DNA of 64,000 nt. Origin: an uncultured Atopobiaceae bacterium (lineage in GTDB: Bacteria; Actinomycetota; Coriobacteriia; Coriobacteriales; Atopobiaceae). Each line of letters starts with the position of its first letter. Position 1 is the first letter of the stretch. This document shows positions 1 through 9,181 of this stretch, piece after piece. The stretch spans positions 62,001-126,000 of the forward strand of contig CANQOF010000002.1 in the NCBI GenBank assembly GCA_947625405.1, given 5' to 3'. A model generated the notes under the pieces. That model was not told the DNA's origin, did not search any database, and saw only the letters and a list, made by a program, of their open reading frames with translations. The position numbers and the translations under genes are program-made.

Positions 1-17
1 CGCACCAAGCAGGACAG

Positions 18-47
18 CCCCCGCCAGCGAGCAATCGCCGGCGGGGG
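18..47 (+). terminator. GC-rich hairpin upstream of rplS
   Basis: Bases 18-25 (CCCCCGCC) pair perfectly with 40-47 (GGCGGGGG), and an inner GCGA/TCGC pair extends the stem. Only a weak T-run (ATTTGC) follows. It probably ends the transcript of a gene left of the window, but it could also be part of an rplS leader. Confidence 0.5.
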
Positions 48-75
48 ATTTGCACTGCCCATCGCATGTCCGTCC

Positions 76-104
76 TTGCAACGCCCTTTCGTAGCAGCTA
101 GAGT
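76..104 (+). promoter_or_regulatory. Probable sigma-70-type promoter of rplS
   Basis: TTGCAA at 76-81 and TAGAGT at 99-104 are separated by exactly 17 bases, a good match to housekeeping spacing. The predicted start near 111 leaves a leader of about 67 bases before the rplS ATG. Confidence 0.55.
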
Positions 105-177
105 AGCAAAGTTGCAAAAGCACCCCACGTACCGTTCGGCGTGCCGTCGGGACCTCTGGGCAACCGAAAGAGGAAGC

Positions 178-519
178 ATGAACGTCATCGAAGAGATCGA
201 AAAGCAGCAGCTCAAGAGCGATGTCCCTCAGCTCGAGCCGGGCGACAACGTGAAAGTGCACTACCGCATCCGCGAGGGCGATCGCGAGCGCATCCAGGTG
301 TTCCAGGGCGACGTGATCCGCATCGCCGGCCACGGCGCGCGCGAGACCTTCACCGTGCGCAAGACGAGCTTCGGCGTGGGCGTGGAGCGCACGTTCCCGC
401 TGCATAGCCCCAAGATCGCAAAGCTCGAGGTCGTGCGCCACGGCCAGGTGCGTCGCGCGAAGCTCTACTACCTGCGCGAGCGCTCCGGCAAGTCCGCGCG
501 CATCCGCGAGCGTCGCTAG
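178..519 (+). CDS. rplS: 50S ribosomal protein L19
   Basis: The 113-residue product has the normal L19 length and basic character. It opens with an acidic helix ([14 protein letters not shown]) and continues with the SH3-like core around the family words [16 protein letters not shown] and TFTVRK. L19 sits at the 30S-50S interface. The frame is open 34 codons further upstream, but the ATG at 178 follows an AGAGGAAG ribosome-binding site and matches the family N-terminus, so the upstream starts are rejected. A strong terminator follows 21 bases after the stop, so it is probably transcribed alone from the promoter at 76-104. Confidence 0.97.
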   Translation: MNVIEEIEKQQLKSDVPQLEPGDNVKVHYRIREGDRERIQVFQGDVIRIAGHGARETFTVRKTSFGVGVERTFPLHSPKIAKLEVVRHGQVRRAKLYYLRERSGKSARIRERR

Positions 520-540
520 TTCTCGCATCGGATTGCTTGC

Positions 541-577
541 AAGCGGGCCGCCCTTCGGGGCGGCCCGCTTTTCTTTT
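541..577 (+). terminator. Rho-independent terminator after rplS
   Basis: A perfect 13-bp stem (541-553 with 558-570) has a stable TTCG tetraloop (554-557) and is followed by TTCTTTT. It separates rplS from rnhB. Confidence 0.92.
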
Positions 578-591
578 GCGAGAATAGGGCC

Positions 592-1392
592 ATGGATACG
601 CAGCCCACCATCGCGTCGATTGCCGCGGAACTCCGCCACGCGCATGGCACGGAGCTCGAGGCGCTTGTCACCGCGCACGCCGCGGATCCTCGCGAGCGCG
701 TGCAGGAGCTTCTCGGAGGGGCGATCCGCCGCCTCGAGCGGGAGCGCGCGGAGGAAGCCCGGGTTCGAAGCATGTACGAGCTCGCCGAGGAGCTTGGAGG
801 AAGCGGGCTCATCCTCGGCGTGGACGAGGTGGGACGCGGGGCCGTGGCGGGACCGCTCACGGTGGCGGCGGTGGCGCTTCCGATGGAGCCCCCCATCATC
901 GGTTTGAACGATTCGAAGAAGCTGAGCGCTGCTCGGCGCGAGCTGCTCTCCGAAAAGATCCACGAGGTAGCGCGGGCAATTGGCATCTACCATGTGCCGC
1001 CCACGCGCATCGATGCGATCGGCATGGCGCGTGCGATTCGCGAGGCCATGGCGGGTGCCGTTCGGCAAGCGACGAAGGCCGCGGGCGCCGAGCCCGACGC
1101 CGTGCTCATCGATGGCAACCCGGTGCATGTCCATCCACGTGAGATTTGCGTGGTGAGGGGCGACGCCATGATCGCCCCCATTGCCGGCGCGTCGATCGTG
1201 GCCAAGGTGTGCCGCGATGCCATCATGGTCGAGGCCGAAAAGACGTGGCCGGGTTATGGCTTCGCCTCATGCAAGGGATACGCCGCAGCGAGCCACATCG
1301 CGGCCATTCGCGAGCACGGCCTCACGCCCTACCACCGCGCCACGTTCTGCACCCGCTTCGCTGGCGAGCAAGCGCAGCAAACGCTCTTCTAG
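592..1392 (+). CDS. rnhB: Ribonuclease HII
   Basis: The enzyme cleaves RNA in RNA-DNA hybrids and at single ribonucleotides embedded in DNA. The 266-residue protein shows the signature GVDEVGRG (D78, E79), an IDGN motif (D174) and the late ASIVAKVCRDA motif (D209), which together form the acidic metal-binding site. The C-terminal GYGFASCKGY segment is also typical. About 70 residues of mostly helical sequence precede the catalytic core, as in the long Firmicutes-type RNase HII enzymes. The stop codon overlaps the convergent MFS gene by four bases. The ribosome-binding site is weak. Confidence 0.96.
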   Translation: MDTQPTIASIAAELRHAHGTELEALVTAHAADPRERVQELLGGAIRRLERERAEEARVRSMYELAEELGGSGLILGVDEVGRGAVAGPLTVAAVALPMEPPIIGLNDSKKLSAARRELLSEKIHEVARAIGIYHVPPTRIDAIGMARAIREAMAGAVRQATKAAGAEPDAVLIDGNPVHVHPREICVVRGDAMIAPIAGASIVAKVCRDAIMVEAEKTWPGYGFASCKGYAAASHIAAIREHGLTPYHRATFCTRFAGEQAQQTLF

Positions 1393-2666
1393 CTCGCGCT
1401 TTCTGCGGTTTCCGCGTCGAGCGCCCGAATGTCGCGCATGCTAAGCGCGATCACGCCGGAGACGATGCAGATGAGGCTCGCGAGCGCGAACATCGCGGGA
1501 AGGCCAATCACGTCGCCCAATGGTCCCAAGAGCGCCACGCCGACTGGCGCACCCACGCCTGAAGCGGCGGTGATGAGGCCCATCGCGCGACCGAGTTGTT
1601 CACTCGGTACCTCGCGCTGCACGATCGTCATGAGCGGGCCGTTGAAGCCCGCTTCGAAGGCACCCGCGATGACGTTCAGCACGAGGAAGAGCCAGAAGAG
1701 CTCTGGCGGGAGATAGCCCATGGGAAGGCAGAGCAGCCCCACCGTGAGGTAGGAGAGAGCGATGAGCGTGGCGAGGTGGGAGCCGCCGCCCCACGCGAGC
1801 AGTACGACTGAGCCGAGGACGAGCCCGCCTCCGTAGCACGCCTCGACGATGGAGGCCATGAAGCCATCGCCGAGGTAGTGCTCGGCGGTGATGAGCGGAA
1901 ACGTTGCACCGATCGGCGCCATCGCGGCCCAGCAGATGAGCATGAGCCAGAGGAGCTTGAAGAGCGCGCGGTTCTTGGCAAGGGCATCCCAGCCCACTTT
2001 TAGGTTGTGGAGGATATGGGCGTGCTCGCTCGCCGCGTCGCGCACCGTGGGCACGTGGGCCGCGAGGAGCCCGAGCACGGCGAACACGGCACCGAGCGTA
2101 TCGAGGAAGAGCGCCCAAGGGAGCCCGAACGTGCTGAAGACGAAGATGCCCAAGGCGGGCGAGAGCATCGAGGCCACCGACACCGCGAGCTGATCGAGCA
2201 TGTTGAGCCGGAGGAGCTGCTCTTCGGGCGCGAGCATGGGTACGAGTGCGAGGAAGGCGGGGGAGTGGAAGGCCTGTCCGATGCTCCTCGCCGCCGCGAA
2301 GGCCACGATCACGCCGAGCGAAACCTCAGCTCCGAGCATGGCGATGCCGAGGATGAGCGAGAGGACGCCGATCGCGAGGTCAGCGACGATCATGATGGCC
2401 TTGCGGTTCAAGCGATCCGCCACGAGGCCTCCCACGGGCGAGAGAAGCCCCGTCGGAAGCATCGAGCAGATCATCATGAGCGAGAGCCAGCCGGCTGAGC
2501 CGGTGCTTTCCGTCACGTGCCAGACGATCGCATAGCCCGCGGCACTCGAGGAGATGATCGAAAACGCCTGACCGGCCCAGATGGCGGCGATGACCGCGAC
2601 CCAGTGCTTGGCAAGGGGTTGGCCGCTCGAGGAGAGACGAGTGGTTGTGGTCGGGGATTTCGTCAT
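1389..2666 (-). CDS. MFS exporter, MefA/EntS-like (MFS_3 type)
   Basis: This 425-residue integral membrane protein shows about twelve hydrophobic segments and the loop-2/3 signature GLVADRLNRK (a G-x-x-x-D-R-x-x-R-K motif) characteristic of the major facilitator superfamily. The short polar N-terminus and overall pattern resemble the drug/macrolide efflux branch (MefA, EntS). The substrate cannot be read from sequence. It is transcribed away from the HerA-like gene's terminator and converges on rnhB with a four-base overlap. It could be an unrelated small-molecule exporter, so the name is kept general. Confidence 0.85.
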   Translation of the reverse strand: MTKSPTTTTRLSSSGQPLAKHWVAVIAAIWAGQAFSIISSSAAGYAIVWHVTESTGSAGWLSLMMICSMLPTGLLSPVGGLVADRLNRKAIMIVADLAIGVLSLILGIAMLGAEVSLGVIVAFAAARSIGQAFHSPAFLALVPMLAPEEQLLRLNMLDQLAVSVASMLSPALGIFVFSTFGLPWALFLDTLGAVFAVLGLLAAHVPTVRDAASEHAHILHNLKVGWDALAKNRALFKLLWLMLICWAAMAPIGATFPLITAEHYLGDGFMASIVEACYGGGLVLGSVVLLAWGGGSHLATLIALSYLTVGLLCLPMGYLPPELFWLFLVLNVIAGAFEAGFNGPLMTIVQREVPSEQLGRAMGLITAASGVGAPVGVALLGPLGDVIGLPAMFALASLICIVSGVIALSMRDIRALDAETAESAS

Positions 2667-2732
2667 GCGGGCTAGGGTAGCCGACCGAGCACGGGGAGGC
2701 GATGGTGTCTCCTCGTTGCCGCCTGCAAAGAA

Positions 2733-2763
2733 GACGGGGTTCGCCCTATCGGCGAACCTCGTC
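2733..2763 (-). terminator. Terminator for the HerA-like gene
   Basis: On the minus strand a 13-bp stem (2751-2763 with 2733-2745, one G-T pair) encloses a short loop and is followed by TTCTTTG. It lies 23 bases after the stop of the HerA-like gene. Confidence 0.8.
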
Positions 2764-2785
2764 GGCTATTCAAGTGCCCTGAGGC

Positions 2786-4363
2786 CTAGTGCAGGATGTT
2801 TCCGAGGATGCCGCGGCTGATCGCGTCCTCCACGCCGCGGCCCACGCTCTTGCCCACGGAGCCCTTGAGCACGGAGCCGAGGAAGTTCATGCCCTGTTTC
2901 ATGGCCTGGGTCTTCATCTTTTCCATCTCGCGCTCGTGCGCGCGCTCCTTGCGCTCGGCCTTCTTCTCGGCCTCGCGAGCGGCCTTGGCCGCTGCCTTCG
3001 CCTTCTCCTTCTCGAGCTCGGCCCTCTCCTTTTCGAGCTCCGCGCGCTGGGCCTCGAGCTCTGCGGCCTCGGCTTCCTTCTTTGCCTTCTCGGCGAGTTT
3101 CTCGAAAGCGCTTTCTGGGTCGACGGCGTTGCCGTACTTGCCCATGAGGTTGGACTGGCCCTCGGCCACCTTTTGCTTCACGTCCGCCGGTGCGGCTGCC
3201 ATGAGGCACTGCGGGGGCAGGATCTTCGCGTTCTCCACGATCTCGGGGCGACCTTCGTCGTCGAGGAAGGAGACGAGCGCCTCGCCCGTGCCGAGGTTCA
3301 AGATAGCGTCCGCGGAATCGAAGCTCGGGTTCGCGCGGAAGGCTTGGGCCGCGGCCTTCACGGCCTTCTGCTCGGCCGGCGTGTAGGCGCGAAGCCCGTG
3401 CTGGATGCGGTTCGAGAGTTGGGAGAGCACGTCGTCGGGGATGTCCGAGGGCGACTGGGTGATGAAGTAGATGCCCACGCCCTTTGAGCGGATGAGGCGC
3501 ACGACTTGGATGACCTTGTCGGTGAGCTCCTTCGGCATGCCGTCGAAGAGGAGATGCGCCTCGTCGAAGAAGAAGACGAACTTCGGCTTATCGGGATCGC
3601 CCACCTCGGGAAGCGTCTCGAAGAGGTCGGAGAGCATCCAGAGGAGGAACATCGCGTAGGTGGTGGGCTTGTTCACGAGCTGCGTGGCGTCGAGCACATT
3701 CACGTAGCCTTGGCCGTTCGTGTCGGTGGCGAACCAGTCCATGAGGTCGAGGCTCGGCTCGCCGAAAAGGGTGGCGGCACCCGCTTCCTCGAGCTTCACG
3801 AGCTGGCGCATGATCGTAGCCACCGATTGGCTCGTGATGTGGCCGTACTCCATCTCGTAGTCCTTCACATGCTTGGAGAGGTAGTTCAAGAGTGCGCGAA
3901 GGTCCTTGAGGTCGATGAGCAGGAGCTGCTGGTCGTCGGCGATGCGGAAGGCGATGGAGAGCACGCCGGCCTGCACGTCGGTGAGCTCCATCATGCGGGA
4001 GAGCAGGTCGGGGCCCATGTCGGAGACGGTGATGCGGATGGGGATGCCGCCTTGGCCATCAAGGCTCCAGAAGCGTGTCGGGCAGCCTTGGTATCTCCAG
4101 CCCTCGATGCCGAACTTCTTGATGCGCTTCTGCATTCCCTCGCTGTCCTCGCCGGGCGCGGCGATGCCGGTGACGTCGCCCTTCACGTCGGCCATGAAGG
4201 CGGGCACGCCCGCCTGCGAGAAGCCCTCGGCCATCACCTTCAAGGTGACGGTCTTGCCAGTGCCGGTGGCGCCCGCGATGAGGCCGTGGCGGTTCGCCTT
4301 GTTGAGCTTCAAATAGCAGGGGTTATCTCCTTGTGCCATCCAAATCTTGTCGCCTGCGAGCAT
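2786..4363 (-). CDS. HerA-like helicase/ATPase, DUF853 family
   Basis: The 525-residue protein is an FtsK/HerA-superfamily ATPase. The Walker A motif GATGTGKT is at residues 31-38 and the Walker B run FVFFFDEA at about 262-269, followed by the ITQSPSDIPDDVLSQL sensor region typical of DUF853. A charged coiled coil rich in Glu, Ala and Lys spans roughly residues 425-490, and the tail carries the family's Gly-rich ending. Its cellular role is not established; DNA translocation is inferred from the superfamily. The ATG at 4363 is preferred over an upstream ATG at 4402 because AAAGGA lies eight bases before it. Confidence 0.9.
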   Translation of the reverse strand: MLAGDKIWMAQGDNPCYLKLNKANRHGLIAGATGTGKTVTLKVMAEGFSQAGVPAFMADVKGDVTGIAAPGEDSEGMQKRIKKFGIEGWRYQGCPTRFWSLDGQGGIPIRITVSDMGPDLLSRMMELTDVQAGVLSIAFRIADDQQLLLIDLKDLRALLNYLSKHVKDYEMEYGHITSQSVATIMRQLVKLEEAGAATLFGEPSLDLMDWFATDTNGQGYVNVLDATQLVNKPTTYAMFLLWMLSDLFETLPEVGDPDKPKFVFFFDEAHLLFDGMPKELTDKVIQVVRLIRSKGVGIYFITQSPSDIPDDVLSQLSNRIQHGLRAYTPAEQKAVKAAAQAFRANPSFDSADAILNLGTGEALVSFLDDEGRPEIVENAKILPPQCLMAAAPADVKQKVAEGQSNLMGKYGNAVDPESAFEKLAEKAKKEAEAAELEAQRAELEKERAELEKEKAKAAAKAAREAEKKAERKERAHEREMEKMKTQAMKQGMNFLGSVLKGSVGKSVGRGVEDAISRGILGNILH

Positions 4364-4650
4364 GGGCGTGTCCTTTCTATGCACTGGCGGAGCAGACCTC
4401 ACGCGGTTTCAGTGTGAAGCATCGCCCGCGCGAGTGGAGCCCCCGTGGAGGGGCCAATCGGCAAACTCGCGTGTCCCCCCAGCGTGGTTGGAAACGCGCA
4501 AGGGAGGAACACAGCCCCTGACCTCGGGTTTCGAAAGGCAAGGGATGGTTTGGGGGCGCGGGGCTGGCAAGCCCCCGGCGAGTTGGACCGAAGAGATTTG
4601 CAAGGTCTCTTTGAGACGCTTGGGACCCTGTTGGAGAGAAAGGGGTGTCC
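4364..4650. other. 287-base divergent intergenic region
   Basis: This gap separates the leftward HerA-like gene from the rightward yraN cluster and must hold both promoters. I see no convincing -35/-10 pair, no RNA gene and no reading frame with a family match. Overlapping open frames here look like GC-rich chance frames. Confidence 0.6.
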
Positions 4651-5295
4651 ATGGAAGCGGTATTGGAAAAGAAGCCGAAGAAGAAAGCGATCTCGCGTCC
4701 GAAGGGCACGCATAAGGCCCTGCCTGGTGCGGGAAAGACGGTGGGGGAAGGCCCGGGAGGGGGCGGCGCCACGTCTGTGGCGGCGGCGCCTGAGGCGGTC
4801 CAGGCACGCGCGGGGGAGGTGCAAGGCCGCGAGTGCCCGTGCGAGTGCGTGGAGGAGATGGTCGCCACCGATGGGATCTGGTGGCGCACGTACGAGGAGC
4901 CGGATAAGCCCATCGAGGACTACACGACGAGGGAGATCGGCATCGCGGGGGAGTTTCTCGCCGCGCGCTATCTGGCGCATCACGGCTACGAGATCCTCGC
5001 CCAAAATTGGCGCACGAAATTCGGCGAGGCCGACATCGTGTGCCGCAACGCCGACGGCACGGTCGTCCTCGTGGAGGTGAAGACGCGCCTCGTGCTCTCG
5101 AAGGATCGCGGTGCCATGCCGGAGCTCGCCGTGAACGCGAAGAAGCAGAAGCAATATCGAAGGCTTGGGCTCGTCTACCTCATGCAACATCCCGACGAGG
5201 ATTCTCTACGCTTCGATGTGATGGCCATCAACTTCATCGATCGCCATTCCGCGCGCCTTCGCCACCTCGTGGGCGCCTTCGACTGGGACTTCTGA
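4651..5295 (+). CDS. yraN: YraN/UPF0102 family nuclease-like protein, N-terminally extended
   Basis: Residues from about 95 onward match the YraN fold: an AGEFLAARYLAHHGY helix, NWRTKFGEADIV with the restriction-endonuclease-like GE-x-D, and VLVEVKTR with E-x-K. YraN proteins are usually about 120 residues; this one has 214. The extra N-terminus is low in complexity (Lys, Gly, Ala) and contains a CPCEC cluster. The ATG at 4651 follows GGAGAGAAAGGGG. An alternative ATG at 4858 behind GGAGGAG would give a near-standard length. The family often neighbours comM and dprA, as here. The stop overlaps the comM start (TGATG). Confidence 0.85.
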   Translation: MEAVLEKKPKKKAISRPKGTHKALPGAGKTVGEGPGGGGATSVAAAPEAVQARAGEVQGRECPCECVEEMVATDGIWWRTYEEPDKPIEDYTTREIGIAGEFLAARYLAHHGYEILAQNWRTKFGEADIVCRNADGTVVLVEVKTRLVLSKDRGAMPELAVNAKKQKQYRRLGLVYLMQHPDEDSLRFDVMAINFIDRHSARLRHLVGAFDWDF

Positions 5296-6848
5296 TGATG
5301 GAGCAGGCAAAGGATCGGATGCCGGAGCGCTTCACCGTCCATGGCGCCACCCTCTCGGGCATCGAGGCGATCGAGGTTGAGGTGGAGGTCGATTTCTCCG
5401 GTGGCATCCCCGGCATGACCATCGTCGGCATGCCGGACACGCAGATCCTCGAGGCGAGATCGAGGGTGCGCTGCGCCCTGCGCGCGGCTGAATTCGAGAT
5501 CCCGCGCATGCTCATCACGGTCAACCTCCGCCCCGGGGATGTGCGAAAGACGGGCACCGCGTTCGATCTCCCCATTGCCGTGGGGATTCTCGCCGCGAGC
5601 GGGCAGATCCCCACGGAGGGGCTGGACAAATGTCTTTTCATCGGCGAACTCGGACTCACGGGGGACCTCTGCCCCGTGCATGGGGAGATGGCGTTTGCGG
5701 GGCTCGCCGCCGAGCATCACCTCACGCTTGCGGGTCCGGTCGACGCGCATCTCGCGCGAATCGTCGGTGCCGACTTCGCGACGCTCACCGACATACGCGA
5801 CCTCACGCGGGGCGTGATGAGCTTCGAGGGGCAGGCGCGACGCGTGCGTGACGAGGAGCCGGAGAAGCCGACGCTTCCCTTCGGATCGTCGGTGGACTTC
5901 GGTGACGTGATCGACCAAGAGCAGGCGAAGCGCGCGTTCGTGATCGCGGCCGTGGGAAACCACGGCCTCCTCATGCACGGACCTCCCGGTTCGGGCAAGA
6001 CGATGCTCGCGCGCTGCTATCCGAAGATCCTCCCCAAGCTTGATCGCTCGGGAAGGCTCGAGGCGGCGTTAGTGCACTCGGTGGTGGGGCTTGACGTCGA
6101 TCCCATCCTCGAAGGCGAGCGCCCATTTCGCGCTCCGCACCATTCGATTTCCGCGGTGGGCCTTGTGGGCGGGGGAAGGCCGGTGCGCCCGGGGGAGATC
6201 TCCCTCGCGCACGAGGGCGTGCTCTTCTTGGACGAGCTCCCCGAATTCACGAGTTCCACCCTGCAATCGCTTCGCCAGCCCATGGAAGACGGCGCGGTGA
6301 GGATCGTGCGTGCCGAGGGAACCTTCACCTTTCCCGCGCGCTTCCAACTCGTGGCCGCGGCAAATCCCTGCCCCTGCGGGCATCTTGGAGATCCCGGAAA
6401 GCGCTGCACGTGCTCTCCCGAGCGCATCGCGCAGTACCAGGGAAGGGTCGGAGGGCCGCTCATGGATCGCATCGACCTCGCAATCGATGTGGCACGCCCC
6501 TCTTCGAAAGACATGATCCGCGGACGACAAGGGCTCACGAGCGCAGAGATGGCCGAGCAGGTGGAAGCGGCCCGCGCGTTTCGCGCGGAGCGGCTCGCGC
6601 GGGCTCCCGAGGCGCCACGCGGACGGCCGCTCGAGGGCCTCGGATTCGAGGCGAGCGCGCTCGATTACCTGGAACGCGTATCGAGGAACCTCCTCTTCGG
6701 AGGCCGGGCGCTCACCAAAGTGGCCAATATCGCGCGCACGGTGGCCGACATCGAGGGTCATGAGAGGGTGCAAACGGGCGACGTGTCGGAGGCCTGCGCG
6801 TTCCGCTCGAAGCAGAACCTCGGGGAGGGGGCGGGCTATGCCGCTTGA
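5295..6848 (+). CDS. comM: ComM/YifB family Mg-chelatase-like AAA+ ATPase
   Basis: The 517-residue protein has the order expected for ComM: an N-terminal Lon-protease-like S5 fold domain (residues about 1-180), an AAA+ module with Walker A GPPGSGKT (229-236) and Walker B VLFLDELPEF, a four-cysteine cluster around CPCGHLGDPGKRCTC, and a C-terminal Mg-chelatase domain. ComM helps branch migration during transformation, which fits the adjacent dprA. The ATG at 5295 overlaps the yraN stop by one base; a second ATG follows directly at 5298. Confidence 0.95.
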   Translation: MMEQAKDRMPERFTVHGATLSGIEAIEVEVEVDFSGGIPGMTIVGMPDTQILEARSRVRCALRAAEFEIPRMLITVNLRPGDVRKTGTAFDLPIAVGILAASGQIPTEGLDKCLFIGELGLTGDLCPVHGEMAFAGLAAEHHLTLAGPVDAHLARIVGADFATLTDIRDLTRGVMSFEGQARRVRDEEPEKPTLPFGSSVDFGDVIDQEQAKRAFVIAAVGNHGLLMHGPPGSGKTMLARCYPKILPKLDRSGRLEAALVHSVVGLDVDPILEGERPFRAPHHSISAVGLVGGGRPVRPGEISLAHEGVLFLDELPEFTSSTLQSLRQPMEDGAVRIVRAEGTFTFPARFQLVAAANPCPCGHLGDPGKRCTCSPERIAQYQGRVGGPLMDRIDLAIDVARPSSKDMIRGRQGLTSAEMAEQVEAARAFRAERLARAPEAPRGRPLEGLGFEASALDYLERVSRNLLFGGRALTKVANIARTVADIEGHERVQTGDVSEACAFRSKQNLGEGAGYAA

Positions 6849-7845
6849 GGAGATCCTTCGACAAATACCCGAGGAAGAGGGGCACGCAAGATGCCCGGAT
6901 GATGGATGGGAAGTGCACCCGGGAGACGAGCTCTGGCCGGAGATGGTGACGGAGGTCGCCCAGGTGGGCGACGTGATCTACGGCGTCGGCGATCCCGCGC
7001 TCATGCGCAAGCCCTGCATCTCCATCATCGGCGCCCGCCGTGCCACCCCCTACGGCATCGCCATTGCCAAGCTCGTGGGCAGGGTTGCCGCGGAAAGCGG
7101 GCTCGTCGTGGTGTCGGGCGGGGCGCTCGGATGCGACGCCGCCGCCTCGCGTGCCGCGATCGCGGCGGGAGGCTCCACCATCCTCGTCTCCGGTTGCAGC
7201 GCGGAAAACGTCTATCCCAAGACGAACAGGGATCTTTTCAAGGAGGCTCGCGCGCGTGGATGCGTGCTCTCGCTCGCTCCTTGGGGCACGGAACCGCATC
7301 GCTTCGCGTTTCCCGTTCGAAACCGCCTCATCGCCGCGCTCTCGAAGGTGCTGATGGTCTGCGAGGCATCCATGCCGTCGGGCACGTTTTCCACCGCGCA
7401 GGCGGCGAGCGATCTCGACAGGCGCATCTACGCGGCTCCCGGCTCCATCTTCTCGCCCTATTCGCGGGGGACGAACTGGCTGCTCGAGCAGGGCGCCTCC
7501 ATCATCGTGGACGAGACGTCGCTCGAGCTTGCCATCTCCGCCGATTACGACATTTGCAGGCTCGTGAGCCAGCGCATGGAGGATCCCGAACGCGGGAGGG
7601 TGCTCGAAGCGCTCGTGGCAGAGCCGAGGAGGGCAGACGATCTCGCCGATCTGCTCTCCATGGAGGTGGTCACCCTCCTTCGCACGCTCGCAGACTACGA
7701 GGCCATGGGACTCGTCACGAAGCTTCCCGATGGGTGTTACGCTCCATCCGAGGCAGCGCTTCTCGGCGCCGAGGATCAGAAGGCGCCCAGGAGGCGAAAG
7801 GCGAAGATGGCTCGTGGGGGAGGCGGAGGGAACTACCGTGGCTGA
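6838..7845 (+). CDS. dprA: DNA-processing protein DprA
   Basis: DprA loads RecA onto incoming single-stranded DNA during transformation. The Rossmann-like core begins with SIIGARRATPYG and continues with VVVSGGALGCDAAASRAAI, which binds DNA in the family. NRDLFKEA and FPVRNRLIAALS are further family words. A C-terminal winged-helix-like segment runs from about residue 255 (RVLEALVAEPRRADDLADLL). The 335-residue product starts at the ATG at 6838 behind GGGGAGGGG and overlaps comM by 11 bases. Whether the organism is competent cannot be judged here. Confidence 0.95.
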   Translation: MPLEEILRQIPEEEGHARCPDDGWEVHPGDELWPEMVTEVAQVGDVIYGVGDPALMRKPCISIIGARRATPYGIAIAKLVGRVAAESGLVVVSGGALGCDAAASRAAIAAGGSTILVSGCSAENVYPKTNRDLFKEARARGCVLSLAPWGTEPHRFAFPVRNRLIAALSKVLMVCEASMPSGTFSTAQAASDLDRRIYAAPGSIFSPYSRGTNWLLEQGASIIVDETSLELAISADYDICRLVSQRMEDPERGRVLEALVAEPRRADDLADLLSMEVVTLLRTLADYEAMGLVTKLPDGCYAPSEAALLGAEDQKAPRRRKAKMARGGGGGNYRG

Positions 7846-9181
7846 GGTAACGGTCATAGGCGGAGGGCTCGCGGGCTCTGAGTGCGCACTCCAGCTCGTG
7901 AGGCGCGGGTTTTCCGTGCTCCTCGTCGAGGAGCGCCCCGGCGTCTCCACCGGAGCCCACCGAACCCCATGGCTCGCAGAGCTCGTGTGCTCGAACTCCC
8001 TCAAATCCGAGCGTGAGGACAGCGCCGCCGGGCTCTTGAAACGCGAGCTCGAGCTCATGGATTCCGCGCTCCTCGAGATCGCAAAGGCCAATCGGGTGGA
8101 GGCGGGAGGCGCCCTCGCGGTGGATCGCGAGGGCTTTGCGCTCGACGTCACGCGCGAGGTGGAGGAAGCACCGCTCATCACCCTTGAGCGAAGGGAGCAA
8201 CTCGATCTTCCCGAAGGCCCTGCCGTGGTGGCAACGGGCCCCCTCACCTCGCCAGCGCTCGCGAAGGCCATCGAGGCGACGCTCGGGGAGCGCTCGCTTG
8301 CGTTCTTCGACGCCGCGGCACCGATCGTCGACGCGGAGACGATCGATCGGAGCATCGCCTTTTCCCAGAACCGTTACGGCGAGGGGGATTCCTCGGGCGA
8401 CTACCTCAATTGCCCGATGGACAAAGCGGAATACGAAATGTTCATCGATGCCCTCCTTGGAGCGGATCGCGTGATCCTTCGCGATTTCGAGACGAAGGAC
8501 CTCTTCAGCGCCTGCCAGCCGATCGAGGAGGTGGCGAGGGCGGGGAGGGACGCGCCTCGTTACGGGGCCTTGAAGCCCGTGGGCCTCGTGGATCCGAGGA
8601 CGGGGCGGCGCCCGTGGGCGGTCGTGCAACTTCGCGCGGAGAACGCCCAGCGGAGCGCCTACAACCTCGTGGGCTTCCAAACCAACCTCACGTTTGCCGC
8701 CCAGCGGCGCGTGTTCAAGATGATTCCCGGCCTCGAGCACGCGGAGTTCTTCCGCTATGGCGTCATGCATAGAAACTCCTTCGTGGATTCGCCGCACGCG
8801 CTCGAGGGGGGATTCAAGGTTCGGGGGAGGGCGATCTGGCTTGCCGGACAGCTCACGGGCACGGAGGGCTACACCGAGGCCATCGCCTCGGGGCTCCTCG
8901 CCGCGCTCCACGTGGTCGCGTATCTTAGCGACCTCGCTGAGCCCGTCTTGCCCCCCACGAGCGCCTTTGGCTCGCTCGTGGCATGGGCAACCAACCCCTC
9001 CACCACCCACTACCAGCCACAGCACGTGAACTTCGGACTCATGCCGCCGCTGGCGGAGCCGATCCGCAACAAACGCGAGCGCCATGTGGCGTTTGCCGAG
9101 CGGGCGATGCGCGACCTTGCCAGCTGGAAGCGCGAGAACCCGCGGCTCTTCGTGGAGGCGAAGCCGGCATGGGCGAGATGA
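7838..9181 (+). CDS. trmFO: Methylenetetrahydrofolate-tRNA-(uracil-54)-methyltransferase TrmFO
   Basis: TrmFO uses methylenetetrahydrofolate and FAD to make m5U54 in the T loop of tRNA. The 447-residue product starts with the FAD-binding GGGLAGSE and carries both catalytic cysteines of the family, in ELVCSNSLK (C51) and in LFSACQPIEE. The GTG at 7838 follows GGAGGCGGAGGG and overlaps dprA by eight bases. Earlier in-frame starts would add residues without family similarity. The stop overlaps the recombinase start, so this is one transcription unit from yraN to xerC. Confidence 0.96.
   Translation: MAEVTVIGGGLAGSECALQLVRRGFSVLLVEERPGVSTGAHRTPWLAELVCSNSLKSEREDSAAGLLKRELELMDSALLEIAKANRVEAGGALAVDREGFALDVTREVEEAPLITLERREQLDLPEGPAVVATGPLTSPALAKAIEATLGERSLAFFDAAAPIVDAETIDRSIAFSQNRYGEGDSSGDYLNCPMDKAEYEMFIDALLGADRVILRDFETKDLFSACQPIEEVARAGRDAPRYGALKPVGLVDPRTGRRPWAVVQLRAENAQRSAYNLVGFQTNLTFAAQRRVFKMIPGLEHAEFFRYGVMHRNSFVDSPHALEGGFKVRGRAIWLAGQLTGTEGYTEAIASGLLAALHVVAYLSDLAEPVLPPTSAFGSLVAWATNPSTTHYQPQHVNFGLMPPLAEPIRNKRERHVAFAERAMRDLASWKRENPRLFVEAKPAWAR

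Noticed and set aside
4409-4913. Minus-strand frames in the region upstream of yraN
   Set aside because: No family similarity, low-complexity Pro/Arg composition, and overlap with the yraN N-terminus.
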